A stretch of 64,000 nucleotides of DNA from Malachius bipustulatus. Lineage: Eukaryota > Arthropoda > Insecta > Coleoptera > Melyridae. Below the pieces are notes generated by a model. That model ran no database searches. It was given only the letters and a program-made list of their open reading frames with translations, and was not told the DNA's origin. The position numbers were made by a program, and so were the translations under genes. Position 1 is the stretch's first letter; every line of letters starts with the position of its first letter. The stretch spans positions 74,272,186 through 74,336,185 of the forward strand of contig OU342630.1 in assembly GCA_910589415.1 (NCBI GenBank), written 5' to 3'. Positions 14,401 through 22,226 of this stretch are shown here, piece by piece.

Positions 14401-14763
14401 GGTACATAAAAACTAATTACAAAATTAAAAATTTGGTTAAATAATTGGGACTGTTCAACTTTAAAATTGATATATATTTAATTTTAATAGGCTGGAAGTA
14501 TCATAAAAAGTTATGATAACTTTTGCAATAACTTTTAATTTATAGCATTGATGTGTTTTTTAGGTTTGATTCTCGTTGCTGAAATTCTGTTCCATAAGCA
14601 TCATAACAGATATTTTAAGACGAAGAAGAAGAAATGTCTAGTTTTAAAAGAATTCAAGAATTTTCTTTTGCTCAAAATATTATCTTTTGCAATGTCTATC
14701 AAAAGATTTTATAGAAGAATAATGAATGAAGCTGTTATATCCACCCTTGAATACTTGGAATAG
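2452..14763 (+). CDS. Ionotropic receptor (iGluR-related chemosensory channel), 13 visible exons, 5' end missing
   Basis: Phase-compatible exons: 2452-2547, 2917-3053, 3108-3273, 3330-3433, 3546-3639, 3710-3868, 6880-7039, 7531-7659, 7749-7849, 7910-8072, 8129-8225, 8278-8513, 14564-14763. They encode 613 residues and a TAG stop. The ligand-binding S1 half is about 134-252 and includes GDVAITYERINFVEFSF. The first membrane segment is about 254-276 (VWPAIGLTFIVVGPVLY). The channel core ends in the iGluR/IR hallmark YSANLTSLLA (about 335-344). S2 follows (ERHSSSYSLLENGTG, ETLFFDIQRF), and the last segment spans the 8513/14564 junction. No initiator Met is visible. The ~613-residue body without a large amino-terminal domain fits a tuning or conserved antennal IR. 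The S1 wording reminds me of the IR40a lineage, but that is unverified memory. Introns hold an SLC22-like gene and a LINE; the last intron is about 6 kb. Confidence 0.88.
4617..4710. repeat. Short tandem repeat, four copies of a CGTCAGTATCGGTAATA-like unit
   Basis: Four imperfect copies of TACGTCAGTATCGGTAATAT occur at about 4617, 4648, 4668 and 4691. They lie directly upstream of the TATA-like box and start of the nested transporter gene. Each carries a CRE-half-like TGACG/CGTCA core. A regulatory role is possible but inferred only from position. Confidence 0.7.
4772..4780 (+). promoter_or_regulatory. TATA-like box upstream of the nested transporter gene
   Basis: TATAAAAAT lies 110 bp before the chosen ATG at 4882. 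An Inr-like TCAGAT sits at 4809-4814, about 39 bp downstream of the box, a little further than usual. The box suggests an independent promoter inside the IR intron, but AT-rich DNA makes chance matches common. Confidence 0.4.
4882..6474 (+). CDS. SLC22-like organic ion transporter (MFS), intronless, nested in an IR intron
   Basis: A 530-residue open frame without introns. It is a plasma-membrane major facilitator resembling insect organic cation/carcinine-type transporters. A hydrophobic segment at about 43-62 is followed by a large polar loop (about 63-150) with several Cys and N-glycosylation-type sites, the arrangement expected of SLC22 proteins. The MFS loop motif D-YYGRK is at 173-178 and PESPRWL at 281-287. 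A METFP..HRATTVG block lies near the C-terminus, equivalent to the family's E-x-FP..R motif. Length matches the family. It starts at the ATG at 4882; an overlapping frame from 4779 is short and unrelated. An AATAAA lies 58 bp past the stop. Absence of introns and nesting on the host's strand suggest a retrocopy that kept its frame. The substrate cannot be deduced. Confidence 0.85.
   Translation: MEQVLYSDLPLGHQISHSVQRKTSIDNKFVQQLLTNGKLDFETAVYFIMVFWIIFCMDFGIMTDDDTPRNCDNLSELRIKGNYFSSSKKNAAYKQNEPGDGVPTTNSSERRCVKNVHHFNLIHNMTYPCVLTNETILKYFDYYRFGCASHDYQMRAHSIGLSLFSLPIGVISDYYGRKPGIIISNIFIFTGLLVALIPHTYGSIIGNTVGAMKIGSKIIIILFLERSSVETRRYLGFLPWTAEPLSYFVHYGFFGQTYFPLKAFSGLVFQLSIVYLIWYIPESPRWLYFKGEKKKAWVMVFGSEFELGAAEDESPKISLKEHFSIYIQYIYRIRMLRAIAVIMVLAASIQTEEKTLLYFKYASLPQLYLYCVVIVNLVAMLVIHIQTIFLNRKKVFILLCIFLCVVSSVNLLYYSNVPFIIAIYSSLQVGVGEATIQLVIYTVMETFPIMHRATTVGICSTVYGISQLISVYFYAHLEGITDEYKVIFSPFAFICTVTATMMSIFFVDASRQDMPDLQKEAITARYHTIW
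6532..6537 (+). terminator. Poly(A) signal for the nested transporter
   Basis: AATAAA lies 58 bp after the TGA stop at 6472-6474, after an A-rich run. Position and spacing fit a polyadenylation signal. Confidence 0.5.
8565..8732. repeat. Short MITE (168 bp) in the last IR intron
   Basis: Terminal inverted repeats begin GGGTGGCTGACCATAC and continue through about 45 bp to CCTAATAATA on both arms. The right arm ends GGTATGGTCAGCCACCC. The spacer is AT-rich and non-coding. It sits 50 bp after the splice donor at 8514. Confidence 0.85.
8839..9600 (-). pseudogene. Decayed mariner-like (IS630/Tc1 superfamily) transposase
   Basis: Reading the minus strand from about 9600 down to 8839 gives, across several stops and shifts, blocks in transposase order. 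An FADI..KLEGSLQKPGHF segment precedes a DRGRP motif. A Q-containing helix follows (Q.VQ-like spacing in HQGTGSFTQRF). Then comes the catalytic-D block LWTNEANFSQDGCFNQHNNH followed by LEN. This matches the organisation of the element at 61727-63863, so both belong to one broad family. Stop codons break it and the C-terminal catalytic blocks are not recognisable. Its upstream end appears to be cut by the LINE that starts near 9600. Confidence 0.65.
9624..10814 (+). CDS. LINE ORF1: PHD-like finger plus zinc-knuckle nucleic-acid-binding protein
   Basis: The frame is open from 9504, but the ATG at 9624 (MAGGSVSDETGKY) is the likelier start because the preceding 40 residues overlap antisense transposase debris. 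A PHD/RING-like Cys/His cluster comes first (CKFC..CCNPQCDSAVHVKC..FKCRGC). A coiled-coil-like acidic/basic helix follows (KEVECLKREKEILMKYVNELE). An RRM-like middle is plausible. Near the C-terminus are CCHC-type knuckles (CFKCCKIGHLKKDC, CPNCAGGHERKDC) and a final CC.NC. Such proteins coat LINE RNA and act as chaperones in retrotransposition. The ORF overlaps ORF2 by 77 bp. Confidence 0.82.
   Translation: MAGGSVSDETGKYIDRKCKFCSKFTSGSDLKCCNPQCDSAVHVKCWDAVSRVIKVDKNLFKCRGCQEDSKSCTSGDGVTVTMEILLKEVECLKREKEILMKYVNELEFSNGLLKNNKFINAIPRKQDGDLSPVDNTPIRTYSSVVNVNKETAVLLVKKTNQNITNVELADNIKSKFNPSALGGTVTGTKLIKDGILINCKDANSRDGLKQALDHKFGSAYAISVPKKFNPRIIIYNVEPGTLDDQDFVENLITSNHLNVRVEDIKFITKIRFKNCYNVVLETEPSVFKEIMAKGYLYVGWARCGVGEHFNVVRCFKCCKIGHLKKDCRSGVTVCPNCAGGHERKDCSQDKLCCVNCTALNKRTTRQNVNTDHAASSVKCWYYLEKIQAHKNKIQYN
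10738..13590 (+). CDS. LINE ORF2: APE-type endonuclease and reverse transcriptase, intact
   Basis: A 950-residue open frame. The endonuclease domain is about 30-240. It shows GITETWL, the GGRGGGVAVYIRE glycine block, IMGDINQD and the catalytic SDHRAIF. The reverse transcriptase is about 480-760. Its blocks are LRPVSILPSLSKVLEKV, SGFRKGYSTTTS, LDYSKAFDTLDH, SGVPQGSVLGPVLY and the catalytic FADDTQLYF, all with the expected acidic residues. The final ~190 residues are the usual Cys-containing thumb/tail; no RNase H is seen. No stop or frameshift interrupts it, so the copy looks young or recently active. It would nick target DNA and prime reverse transcription at the site. Confidence 0.9.
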   Translation: MLQVVSSAGIIWRKSKPTKIKFNITKILKLGHYNTCSLFPKLDLFTSSIYVNQFDVVGITETWLDDGVSDDSLFVEGFRIARRDRGGRGGGVAVYIRESFEYSVVLEDFVCIPGVEQLWISMEVGGVVLLVGVIYRTAACNLINFIEYLDNLLSFIVPQYDNIVIMGDINQDQFTDRSIMQCVASYDFTQLIDEPTRIRGNSQTLLDVIFTNKSDLVLEAGVLVHQISDHRAIFCTLNLKHSRPKPKLITYRDFRAFDVDKFNKDLSEIQWDRLLYFENIDHKVKYLTDQLLRLFDVHAPLITSRVTKPFAPWLTYNIRCIMRSRDSALSRYKRTKNILDYKYFQQLRNTVVSAIRREKVAYLSSRSKGDDSRQLWNALKSLNIKGKRSVELPANLKRPCELNEYFLSVFTPKNNCPDTTAYYLTNRYNTDQSFSIRLSTIEEIKDIVTGLRSNAIGSDDISSRMLKLSLHVIAPYLTHIINCCLESGYFPQQWKYSLIKPLPKVSNPESFSDLRPVSILPSLSKVLEKVVSKQIYQFVVDSELIPTSQSGFRKGYSTTTSMLNLTDHIIRSLDLGLATSVVQLDYSKAFDTLDHRLLCAKLRYFGFDDISCGFFSHYLEDRFQKVIFDDTSSSDFAPVTSGVPQGSVLGPVLYLIYVADCPRTIQHVSIQSFADDTQLYFSYGPQMVEFASNRMNSDIASLVAFSDAHGLRLNPEKCSVMTFGSSPDVEDLQLIVGNQPLRSVRCQKNLGIIFDCRLRFNEQVSILLKKSYLVLRQLYRNRHLLGFRLRKVLCESLVLSILNYGLVLYFPCLYQSTKYRLQKVQNACCRFVFGLRKYDRVSAKINELEWLRMENLFKYHMSSLVYKILYTSTPPYLKEKLLLRGDMHHRLIRYTDTLMLPKFRLAGSQRCFTYNAVKIFNAIPSFMRTRTLNFLKKHYKIYLLEIQQRL
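13756..14563. other. Remainder of the last IR intron
   Basis: AT-rich sequence with no supported gene or repeat. It ends with the acceptor TTTTTTAG at 14563 that joins the final IR exon. Confidence 0.6.
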
Positions 14764-15694
14764 GCAAAAATAATCACTAGGTACCTATCTATAAAATTTA
14801 AGGAATTAGGACAATAATTGTAATTATTATGTAAACACGTATTTTTTTCGGAAAAAAGTAGAAATATTTTGTACCATTGCCCTTTTTTAAGCTGTCTTTG
14901 TAATCACCTAAGATGTTATGCAAAATACTATTAGAGTAATAATAGGTAGAGATAGAACATTCTCCGGCGTCTGTTTTTGTGTGTATCCACATACTTACGT
15001 GGGAAAACCTGGATAAATAAATAAGGAAATATAATTTGGCGGTATAATAGAATTGATAGGAGTAGTTCTTTTACCTTTTTATTTGATGTTTATTGTTAAA
15101 TATATGCCTATCTACTTTAGACAAATATTTACAATATTTATTAAGCAATTAAGCATTAAGAAATTTTAGACAATTTTATTTACCTGTTCACAAAATTCTT
15201 AAATAGAATTTTGAACTCGATAAATATTAGGATATAAAAATTACTTATACAGTGTGTAGTTTTAGTACCTACCTATGTAATAAATTAATTAAATTTAAAT
15301 ATTTGAGCGTTTCGCCGTGTGTTAAAGAAGAAAACTGAAATTTTATTGGATCACACATTTGCCATCACAAATTACATTGATTTTCTTTGAGCTCAATAAA
15401 GATATAACGCTGAAATATGGTTTTATACTCGTAACATTATCCATTTTAGAGGTCGTTACAAGTTCAAAAAGAAACTCTTATGAATGAGCAGAGACTTGGT
15501 TGTCTTATCTGTCTGTCCATCGCGGCTTATATTTTTCCAAAGCGTTCCAATTATCGATACAAGCTATTTAAGTTGTAAAAATGAATAATGTTGTTTTTTT
15601 GGTTAGGAGACTGGAAATGTTCTTTTTTTCTCAGTCAAGCAGTGAAGTAGTCAAGCAAGTAGTCTGAAACGCCTTTATTGATACCATATACTTA
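14764..15694. other. IR 3' flank / intergenic
   Basis: AT-rich sequence after the IR stop codon. I see no convincing ORF, RNA gene or inverted repeat in it. Candidate poly(A) signals are too frequent in this base composition to assign. Confidence 0.5.
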
Positions 15695-16560
15695 CAGGTG
15701 TTTCAAAACATGTGTCGGAAAATGAAAGGTGTCATTCCTTGGCCACTTCTGAGAAAAAAGTTCCCAATAATATGGGCCTACAAACCAACCGTTTTCGAGA
15801 TACTAAAAAAAAATATATTTTTTTTTTTTTTAGTTTTTCGACGATACCTCAGGAACTGTTTGATATATAAAAAAACTGAACTCTTGTAAACGTCTTATCT
15901 TCAATATTATTGACTTTTTTAGCGCTACTAAAATAAATTTCCTGAAAAATGACATTATGAAAGTACCTACATTTTAAACTGATAATGATTTCTACATAAA
16001 AAAGGTACTCTTGGTTGTTTTCGCGAAAAACAGCATTTTGTGATGAAAAACATAAAAGTAGCAACATTTTTTGTTGTGGTTAAAAACATAACTCTTGTTT
16101 TTGATAAAAAATTTTATGATTTGTGTCACTGTCATAAAAAAAAAATAATTAGGCCTTTAAAACGTAGGTAGGTACTATTAATTTTTAATTTACCGTTTGG
16201 GATTTCGGTTCTTTCCCGAAACGTTTAAAAACTAAATTAAAAATATCTTCAAATAATTTATTTCAACCAAAAACCGAAATACCAAACAATAAATAATCAA
16301 TAAAAAATTTCTAGGAAGGCTCAATATAAAAATTATCAAATGTAACGGTACTATTAATAAGACGTGTACAAAAGTTTAGTTTTATATCTCAAACGGTTTC
16401 TGAGATATCAAACTGAAAAATATTGAAAATCAAACTGAAATTTTATTTTTGGTATCTTGAGAACGGTACATTTGCGGATCCATGTTAACAGGAACTTTTT
16501 TCTTAGAAGGAGGCAGGGAACCACGCTTTTAATTTTTTTAAACACCACATATAGAAAAGT
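15695..16560. repeat. Imperfect foldback element (~865 bp)
   Basis: The left end reads as an inverted, diverged copy of the right end. The segments around 15720-15810 (CCTTGGCCACTTCTGAG...CGAGATACT) and 16450-16545 (GGTATCTTGAGAACGG...GAACTTTTTTC) pair. The inner pair is near 15838-15895 and 16360-16425 (AAACGGTTTCTGAGATATCAAACTG). Arms are more diverged than in the other foldbacks, so this is an older copy. No coding capacity. Confidence 0.65.
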
Positions 16561-17045
16561 AAAGAAAATTGGTTTGAATATTTCTATCTTGGTCAAGCTA
16601 ACCACCTGCAGGTCAATACCGCCTGCAGGTCGTAATGTATCTTAAAATGAATATCAAAACCTAAAGAACATCATTCACCTGGAAGTCTTTCATGTTCTTA
16701 TTATTGCTTTGAATATTTCTTAATACTATCCGAGGATTGATCTATTTTTAACTCAGATCCGAGGTGTTTACCAAATTGAAGTACACGTACTTTTGTAACC
16801 GATAATCCTTGTAAAGTATATTATCCTAGATAACAACATGTTATAGCAGTAACGTCTTTAAAGTAACAATAATAATTATCATATATTTTTAACTCCATTT
16901 TTAATTAACGCATTTTGAAATTATCTTTCAAGTAAATACAAAACTTACCTGTTTTCTTGATAACAATTATTATTATTGCAACATAATATTCGGTTTCGTT
17001 CACTTTTATTGCCAGAACGATGACCCATTTTTCCACAGAATTTAG
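16561..17045. other. Upstream region of the intact lysozyme gene
   Basis: AT-rich non-coding DNA preceding the lysozyme core promoter. A GATA-type TTGATAACAA occurs near 16957, and GATA sites often accompany kappaB sites in insect immune promoters. With this composition that match is weak evidence. Confidence 0.4.
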
Positions 17046-17081
17046 TATAAAGGTTGGGAACTTTTGCATTGAAGAGTCAGT
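17046..17081 (+). promoter_or_regulatory. Core promoter of the intact lysozyme: TATA box and initiator
   Basis: TATAAAGG at 17046-17053 is followed by the arthropod initiator TCAGT at 17077-17081. Counting A17079 as +1 puts the TATA box at -33, the expected spacing. This gives a 5' UTR of about 59 nt before the ATG at 17138, with no need for an upstream exon. Confidence 0.75.
17056..17065 (+). promoter_or_regulatory. kappaB-like site (GGGAACTTTT) inside the lysozyme core promoter
   Basis: GGGAACTTTT matches the insect NF-kappaB/Rel consensus GGGRNYYYYY at every position. It lies between the TATA box and the initiator, closer to the start site than the usual -50 to -200 position. Induction through the Toll or IMD pathway is an inference from this match and from known lysozyme regulation. 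Confidence 0.5.
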
Positions 17082-17137
17082 CTAAACTTATTGCAGAAGC
17101 AATAGTATCATTTATTTAGTTAACTTAACAAACCAAG

Positions 17138-17551
17138 ATGACACTAATTGTTAAAATCTTTCTGCTATTTGTTATAATCGCTGCGATCAACGCCAAAGTA
17201 TATAAACGTTGCGAACTTGCTAAAGAATTGAGAAATAAATACAAACTACCTGCCAAAGACATAGCGAAATGGGTGTGCATTGCTTACCATGAGTCCAGAT
17301 ACAACACAGCAGCAGTAAACCGCAACAGTGGTGACCATGGGATTTTCCAAATTAGCCAACTTTGGTGGTGCTCTCCACCAGGAAAAGGAAAGGGTTGCGG
17401 TAAGCCTTGCTCTGCTTTCGAAGATGATAATATCGCTGACGATGTGGAATGTGCTAAGACAATTAAGGCCAAACAAGGATTCTCTGCTTGGGTGGCATAC
17501 AATAAGTACTGCACTGGAAATGTTGATTCTTTCACAAAAGGTTGCTTTTAA
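17138..17551 (+). CDS. c-type lysozyme, secreted, intronless coding region
   Basis: 137 residues. It hydrolyses the beta-1,4 bond between N-acetylmuramic acid and N-acetylglucosamine in peptidoglycan, acting outside the cell or in the gut. Residues 1-19 form a signal peptide ending INA; the mature protein starts K20-VYKRC. The catalytic acid is E52 in the HES motif. The second catalytic Asp is D66 in SGDHGIFQIS, with a loop about three residues shorter than in hen lysozyme. Eight Cys (25, 47, 78, 87, 91, 105, 125, 136) match the four disulfides of the family. The length is normal and the gene looks functional. TATA box, initiator and AATAAA bracket it tightly. It is the intact relative of the disrupted copy at 22306-23981 and of the tailed lysozyme at 32453. 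Confidence 0.95.
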   Translation: MTLIVKIFLLFVIIAAINAKVYKRCELAKELRNKYKLPAKDIAKWVCIAYHESRYNTAAVNRNSGDHGIFQISQLWWCSPPGKGKGCGKPCSAFEDDNIADDVECAKTIKAKQGFSAWVAYNKYCTGNVDSFTKGCF

Positions 17552-17623
17552 ACGATTAAATTCGGAAAATATGCGTATTTTACAATTATTTTAAGTATTA
17601 TATTATAAGAGTAATGTTGTAAC

Positions 17624-17629
17624 AATAAA
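17624..17629 (+). terminator. Poly(A) signal of the intact lysozyme
   Basis: AATAAA 72 bp downstream of the TAA stop, with a T-rich stretch just after it (GATTTCTTTTTG). Confidence 0.65.
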
Positions 17630-17639
17630 CGATTTCTTT

Positions 17640-17960
17640 TTGAAATTACCTCTTTTATTGGCGAACTTGATCATGATTATTCGAAGGAAGCCGTTGACGA
17701 ATTTGTGCTATTAACGTATAACGTATTGATATTATTTATTGTTGTCTACTGCGAAATAGTTGAGTAAATGATAAGTAATTATGCCATTTAACAAGTGAAC
17801 TACTTCCATTGTGATGTTCTGAAGAAGGTACCTCTTTTCGGAACCAATAATAATTAAAATTTTCAAACTGGATCACATTCAGTTTTTTTTTTATATAATG
17901 TTTTTTTTTTGTACCACGAGCAAAAGCAAAAGTAAATTAAGGCATTAGTTTAGATTGTTT
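17640..17960. repeat. Lysozyme 3' flank, duplicated at about 20885-21190
   Basis: Blocks here recur in the same order and orientation at 20885-21190. They include CTCTTTTATT(G/A)G(C/T)GAACTT, GTTGACGAATTTG(T/C)GCTATTAACGTAT, TTTATTGTTGTCTAC(T/A)GCGAA, AAGTGAACTA(A)CTTCCA and GGCATTAGTTTAGATTG. The match starts just after the lysozyme poly(A) signal. No lysozyme coding sequence precedes the second copy, so only the flank of a tandem duplication seems to survive there. Confidence 0.8.
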
Positions 17961-17985
17961 CAAATCGATCGCATAGAAAATTAAT

Positions 17986-18515
17986 TATACAGGGTGTTAA
18001 GAAAATGACGGATAAACTCTTCAGTACATTGTAGGGGACACTCAGTAGAGTACGGGAAAAATAATTAAAAATATTCTGGCCTTCAATTTGGTGAGATAAA
18101 AAATGTCAAAGTTAACATTTTACTATCGTTGTTTTTCAGTATTTGCAAAAAATAAATGATTTTACAGATATAAAAAGGGTACTTTAATCGTTATCAACTA
18201 AAAAAATTGCTTAAGATGTATTACTGGCTTGGAAAGTTTAATAAGATTTTTTTTTCTTTTCTAAGATGCTGAAAAAAAAGCATTTGGCAACAACGGTTTT
18301 GATACCTTGACTACCTACATTGTTAGATATTAGACGAAATTACCAAATACCAACTGTTATCGTGTTAAACGTTGCCAAATTTATTGTTCAATATTTTGCT
18401 TACTTATATCTTTTAAAATGTAGCTCTGGATTTTTTAAAATTATTTTTCCCGTACTTTACTGAGTGTCCCCTACAATTTACTGAAGAGTTTATCCGTCAT
18501 TTTCTTCCCTATATA
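17986..18515. repeat. Foldback/MITE element with ACAGGGTGTT-type terminus (~530 bp)
   Basis: The left arm TACAGGGTGTTAAGAAAATG...GACGGATAAACTCTTCAGTA...GGGGACACTCAGTA is the inverted repeat of the right arm, which ends ...TATCCGTCATTTTCTTCCCTATATAGG. Arms are about 95 bp, and the middle is non-coding. It sits directly behind the duplicated lysozyme flank. Confidence 0.85.
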
Positions 18516-19044
18516 GGTATAATGTTTATTAATTTATAATTCATTCAACTATCTTATAAGCATCTAATCACCCAATTAAGTTTGGTGACCAGACATATTA
18601 TTAATATCAGTTATTATTATTAATATCAGTTCATCATATCAGATCTACTTCTTGTATCAGCATAAGTAATAACTCATTGATTTGGTGCGGTGCCTTTCTA
18701 AAGTCGCGTACTCATCTAAGCACGAACGGGAACGAGGCAAAGCGCGGCTGAACGAGCATACTGGACATGTTACGGAGGCGCAGCAAACTGCGTGTGGCTG
18801 TACGACGCACGACCCGAGGCAGTTCGGATGTCATCTGATTGAGGTCGAAACTTGAGAGAAAAATTTTAATACACATATACCTAGACGGCATACCTTTCGC
18901 TTTTATGTTTGTCTCGATTTCAACATTTACCATAATAAAAATAATATTTGAAAGTGTGTGATCAAAAATTGGTTGGGATAACAAAATAACTTTAAGTTTG
19001 GCTACTATCGTTTCGAACGCATCTTTAGATATGTACTCATTATT
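18516..19044. other. Non-coding stretch with one GC-richer patch
   Basis: A GC-richer patch at about 18700-18850 (CTCATCTAAGCACGAACGGG, CGACGCACGACCCGAGG) stands out from AT-rich surroundings. It resembles part of the palindrome at 21287-21464 and is probably an element fragment. I see no supported gene. Confidence 0.4.
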
Positions 19045-19856
19045 ATATAGGCTGATCCATTTTAATCGTTTTTTTTATCATTGAGAATGGGCATCATTTT
19101 CGAAAAAAGTTTTAGACACAAGTTATCCAGTTTTGAGGGGGACATCGTTTGGAGCCAAAAACTAACCCCCATCTTTAAGCCGCCCTACTTAAGCCTACGA
19201 CTTCAACTTATTAAATAGAAACCCCTATTTTTTATTGCGGCTTATGATTTTGTGTGAAAAATAAGAAATTTCTGTCTGAAGCATTTTTTCATGCGATGTA
19301 AAATTTATCCCTTAAAATGTAATCAAAAAATGGATTTTTTGCTATTCTTTTACTTGTTGGTTTGGAAAGGGTATTCGGTTGGATACAAAAAGTACCCCCC
19401 CCCCCCCAATTCACCCTTACCCCCAATATTTAGGGCTGACTTTGATATTTTTATTGGGGGTGGGGGGTAGTTTTTATGCCCAAATAATTGTCCTTTCCAA
19501 ATTAATGCCTCTTGCAATTTTCCCCTGGAGATCGTTTTTTAGTCATAAGAAAGTAAATGGATATCGAAAAATCGGTTATTATGGATTACATTTTAAGGGA
19601 TCAGGGTTGAATCGCGTGAAATAATTGCTTCAGACAAAAGTTTAGTTTTGTTCCACACAAAATCATAATCCGTAATAAAAAATGGGGGTCCTATTTAAGA
19701 CGTCGAAATCACCTCATCCCTAGGAAGGGGGTTAAGGGTGGGGGTGGTTTTTGGCTCCAAAATGAATAACTTGTCTCTGAAACTTTTTTTCCGGAAATGA
19801 TATCCCTTCTCAATGATTTCAAAAAAAAAAAAAATTAAAATGGATCAACCTGTATA
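19045..19856. repeat. Foldback element with poly-C/poly-G hairpin arms (~810 bp)
   Basis: Left end TATATAGGCTGATCCATTTT and right end AAAATGGATCAACCTGTATA are inverted copies. Matching continues through ATTGAGAA(T/G)GG, AAAAGTTT..AGACA and TTTGGAGCCAAAAAC / TTTTGGCTCCAAAA. A C-run near 19391-19406 on one arm faces GGGGGTGGGGGG near 19456-19467. No ORF of interest. Confidence 0.85.
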
Positions 19857-20884
19857 GTAGGTACCTACCTACAATAAAGTTAAGATTAGCCTTATTTCTT
19901 AAACCCATTTTTTTGTATTTCCTACTTACTAAAAATATTATCATCTTTCATTTCGAGGTGTAAGGTAGTTTTCAGACAAGCTAGTCTGGTTTTTATACCC
20001 GGTATAATACACGTTACGATTAAAGCCTGAAATCAGGAAAATCAAGGCCGAAATTTTGTGGGAAAATTAAAAAATACAAAAATCGATTTGACAGGGATCT
20101 GAGTCCTGAGTCTAACAAAAAAGGTTGTCCTGACAAAAACGATTCCAGATGTACTGGCTGATAATATTATTTTGAATAGTATATACTAATAAGTAAGTTA
20201 CCATTTAAGAACAGTAGAAAAGTTTTTACCAATCGAAGACAATTGTTTGGAAAAGGAGAGCAGCGACGACGCTATAATATTATTGTCTGAGATGTTTAAG
20301 CAAAAATCTAACATCTAGATCAAAATGCCACTCGTAGAATCGGATGCTGAACTACAAAAAGTACATTGTTTAATTCAATATTTTCTGCTCATTCAAAATG
20401 CCAAAACAAACTTTGAAAATTCTGTTATACAGGGTGTTGTTTAACGAACATTTATTAATTTTTTGTAGGTCCGGACCTGGATTTTTCTTTCGGCTATTAT
20501 TATGTCAAACGTTTGTGCAGGGAAATGGAAACTTTTAAACCAAATTTCAAAAAATTAAACAGGGTGGTTCGTTATTTATGGCCTTGAAAGAAATTGGCGA
20601 TATCCATAAAACACCTTGTATCTATTACTCAGGGCGTGATACCCATCAACCTTGGGTTTTCTAGAACCACTTCGGTGTCCTCTTATTCAGATATCTGTGA
20701 TCGTTCATGAAATATGTTGAAAAACTGAAAATTCGATATTTCTTATTTTTACCATATCTTTCTTATTATTGGAAATTCACTCATTTTCACAAATTTTCAA
20801 AGCCGACTAGATCCCAGAGTTTTCATAGTCAACTTTCGTTTTCCTTATGGCCGCGCGTTTATCGTTTTATTTTATTTATTTTCG
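19857..20884. other. Repeat-rich non-coding stretch
   Basis: It contains two isolated ACAGGGTG-type termini (near 20431 and 20570) without visible inverted partners. These are probably truncated or degraded elements. I see no gene. Confidence 0.4.
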
Positions 20885-21190
20885 AAATATGCTCTTTTAT
20901 TAGTGAACTTGGTCATGATTCGTAGGAAGTCGTTGACGAATTTGCGCTATTAACGTATCGATATTCTTTATTGTTGTCTACAGCGAATTAGCTGAGCATA
21001 CCTATGGTGTGTAGTTAACTTGCCCTTTAATAAGTGAACTAACTTCCACAATGATTTTGTGTTTTTGTGGAAAAATTTTAAACAAAAACTCAAGGTTATT
21101 GTTTTGTTGTTAGGTTATCACCTTGAGCTATTGGTTTTTTTCGTATTATGAGCAATAGGAACATTGAGGCATTAGTTTAGATTGATTCAA
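20885..21190. repeat. Second copy of the lysozyme 3' flank, without a lysozyme
   Basis: Direct, diverged copy of 17640-17960 in the same order and orientation. The sequence immediately upstream (20700-20880) shows no lysozyme codons or Cys-rich frame. Confidence 0.75.
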
Positions 21191-21286
21191 TTCGATACCT
21201 TCACCTAAAAAGTTTTGCGGCAGATATTTCGGAATTTTTCCTGTTGAGGGGTCTGAAATCTCAACTCGACGAAGAACTATGTGTAT

Positions 21287-21464
21287 TTATTTGAGCACAA
21301 ACTCGAATGAGCACAAGTCGCGCAGAACGAGGCATAGAAATTCTGGTGTAGATGAGCATATCCGAAAAGTCTGAGCACGTTTTACATTTTTTTTTCGTGT
21401 TCGTCTATACCAGAATGCTCGTTCTGGACGACTTGTGCTCATTCGAGTTCGTACTCAAATGAAT
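21287..21464. repeat. Short palindromic element (~178 bp)
   Basis: TTTGAGCACAAACTCGAATG on the left pairs with CATTCGAGTTCGTACTCAAA on the right. Pairing continues inward through AGCACAAGTCG, AGAACGAG and ATTCTGGT(G/A)TAGA to a T-rich loop near 21385-21400. Arms are about 85 bp. A + strand transcript could fold into a long hairpin. Confidence 0.85.
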
Positions 21465-22226
21465 AAGCGTCTTACGAAGCGTAAGTACTTAATTGTTTTG
21501 TCATTGTCAGTATAATTATCTAATTAAGTTTTACTTCCACAACAATAACGATAATTAAGATGAAGAGTTTTATTACATGAGTACTTGAGTTCTTATCAAG
21601 TGTTTCCCTATTATTGTGCTCCATTTTAACAAAAATAATTTATTTATTTATTTATTATTATTTATTTATATTAACGTGTCTCGACTACTTTGGTCATTGA
21701 CACAGGTACAAAAAGGTTGAACATAAATATTGTAATAAATTTTACTTGAAATTGTGCAGTATATATGTATATATAACAAAAATAAGATTAGCTAAAATTT
21801 CAGGAAATTACTACAATAAATTTTTTAAATTGATCTCCCAAACTACATACAAAAGTCTTACACATCACAAGATATGCTTATGCATACAATAATAATAATT
21901 ATTATGCTTACCTACGCAAAAATGATTTGGATTATTGGATGTTGTAGAACTGACAACAGTATATTATCATTATCATGCATAAAGCTTATTATGTAATTTT
22001 ATATTTTCAACTCTTCCGGTTTCTTACTTAAATTCATTAGACATGGTCAGAACAATGAATCATCACTCAGTATATTTTACTATATAGGTATGCTTTATTT
22101 GTGTTGATCAATGAAATCAAAAAATACTGTAATCAAGTAAATAATGATTTTATTATCCCTGCTTTTCTGGATTAAAGTTATTTTATATTTTACAAGTTGG
22201 ATGGATTATTTTTGTACAAGACTTAC
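21465..22226. other. AT-rich non-coding stretch upstream of the lysozyme pseudogene
   Basis: It has a TTTATTTA-rich microsatellite at about 21639-21675 followed by a GTGTCTCGACTACTTTGGTC block that looks like a retroelement 3' end. I see nothing else I can support. Confidence 0.4.
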
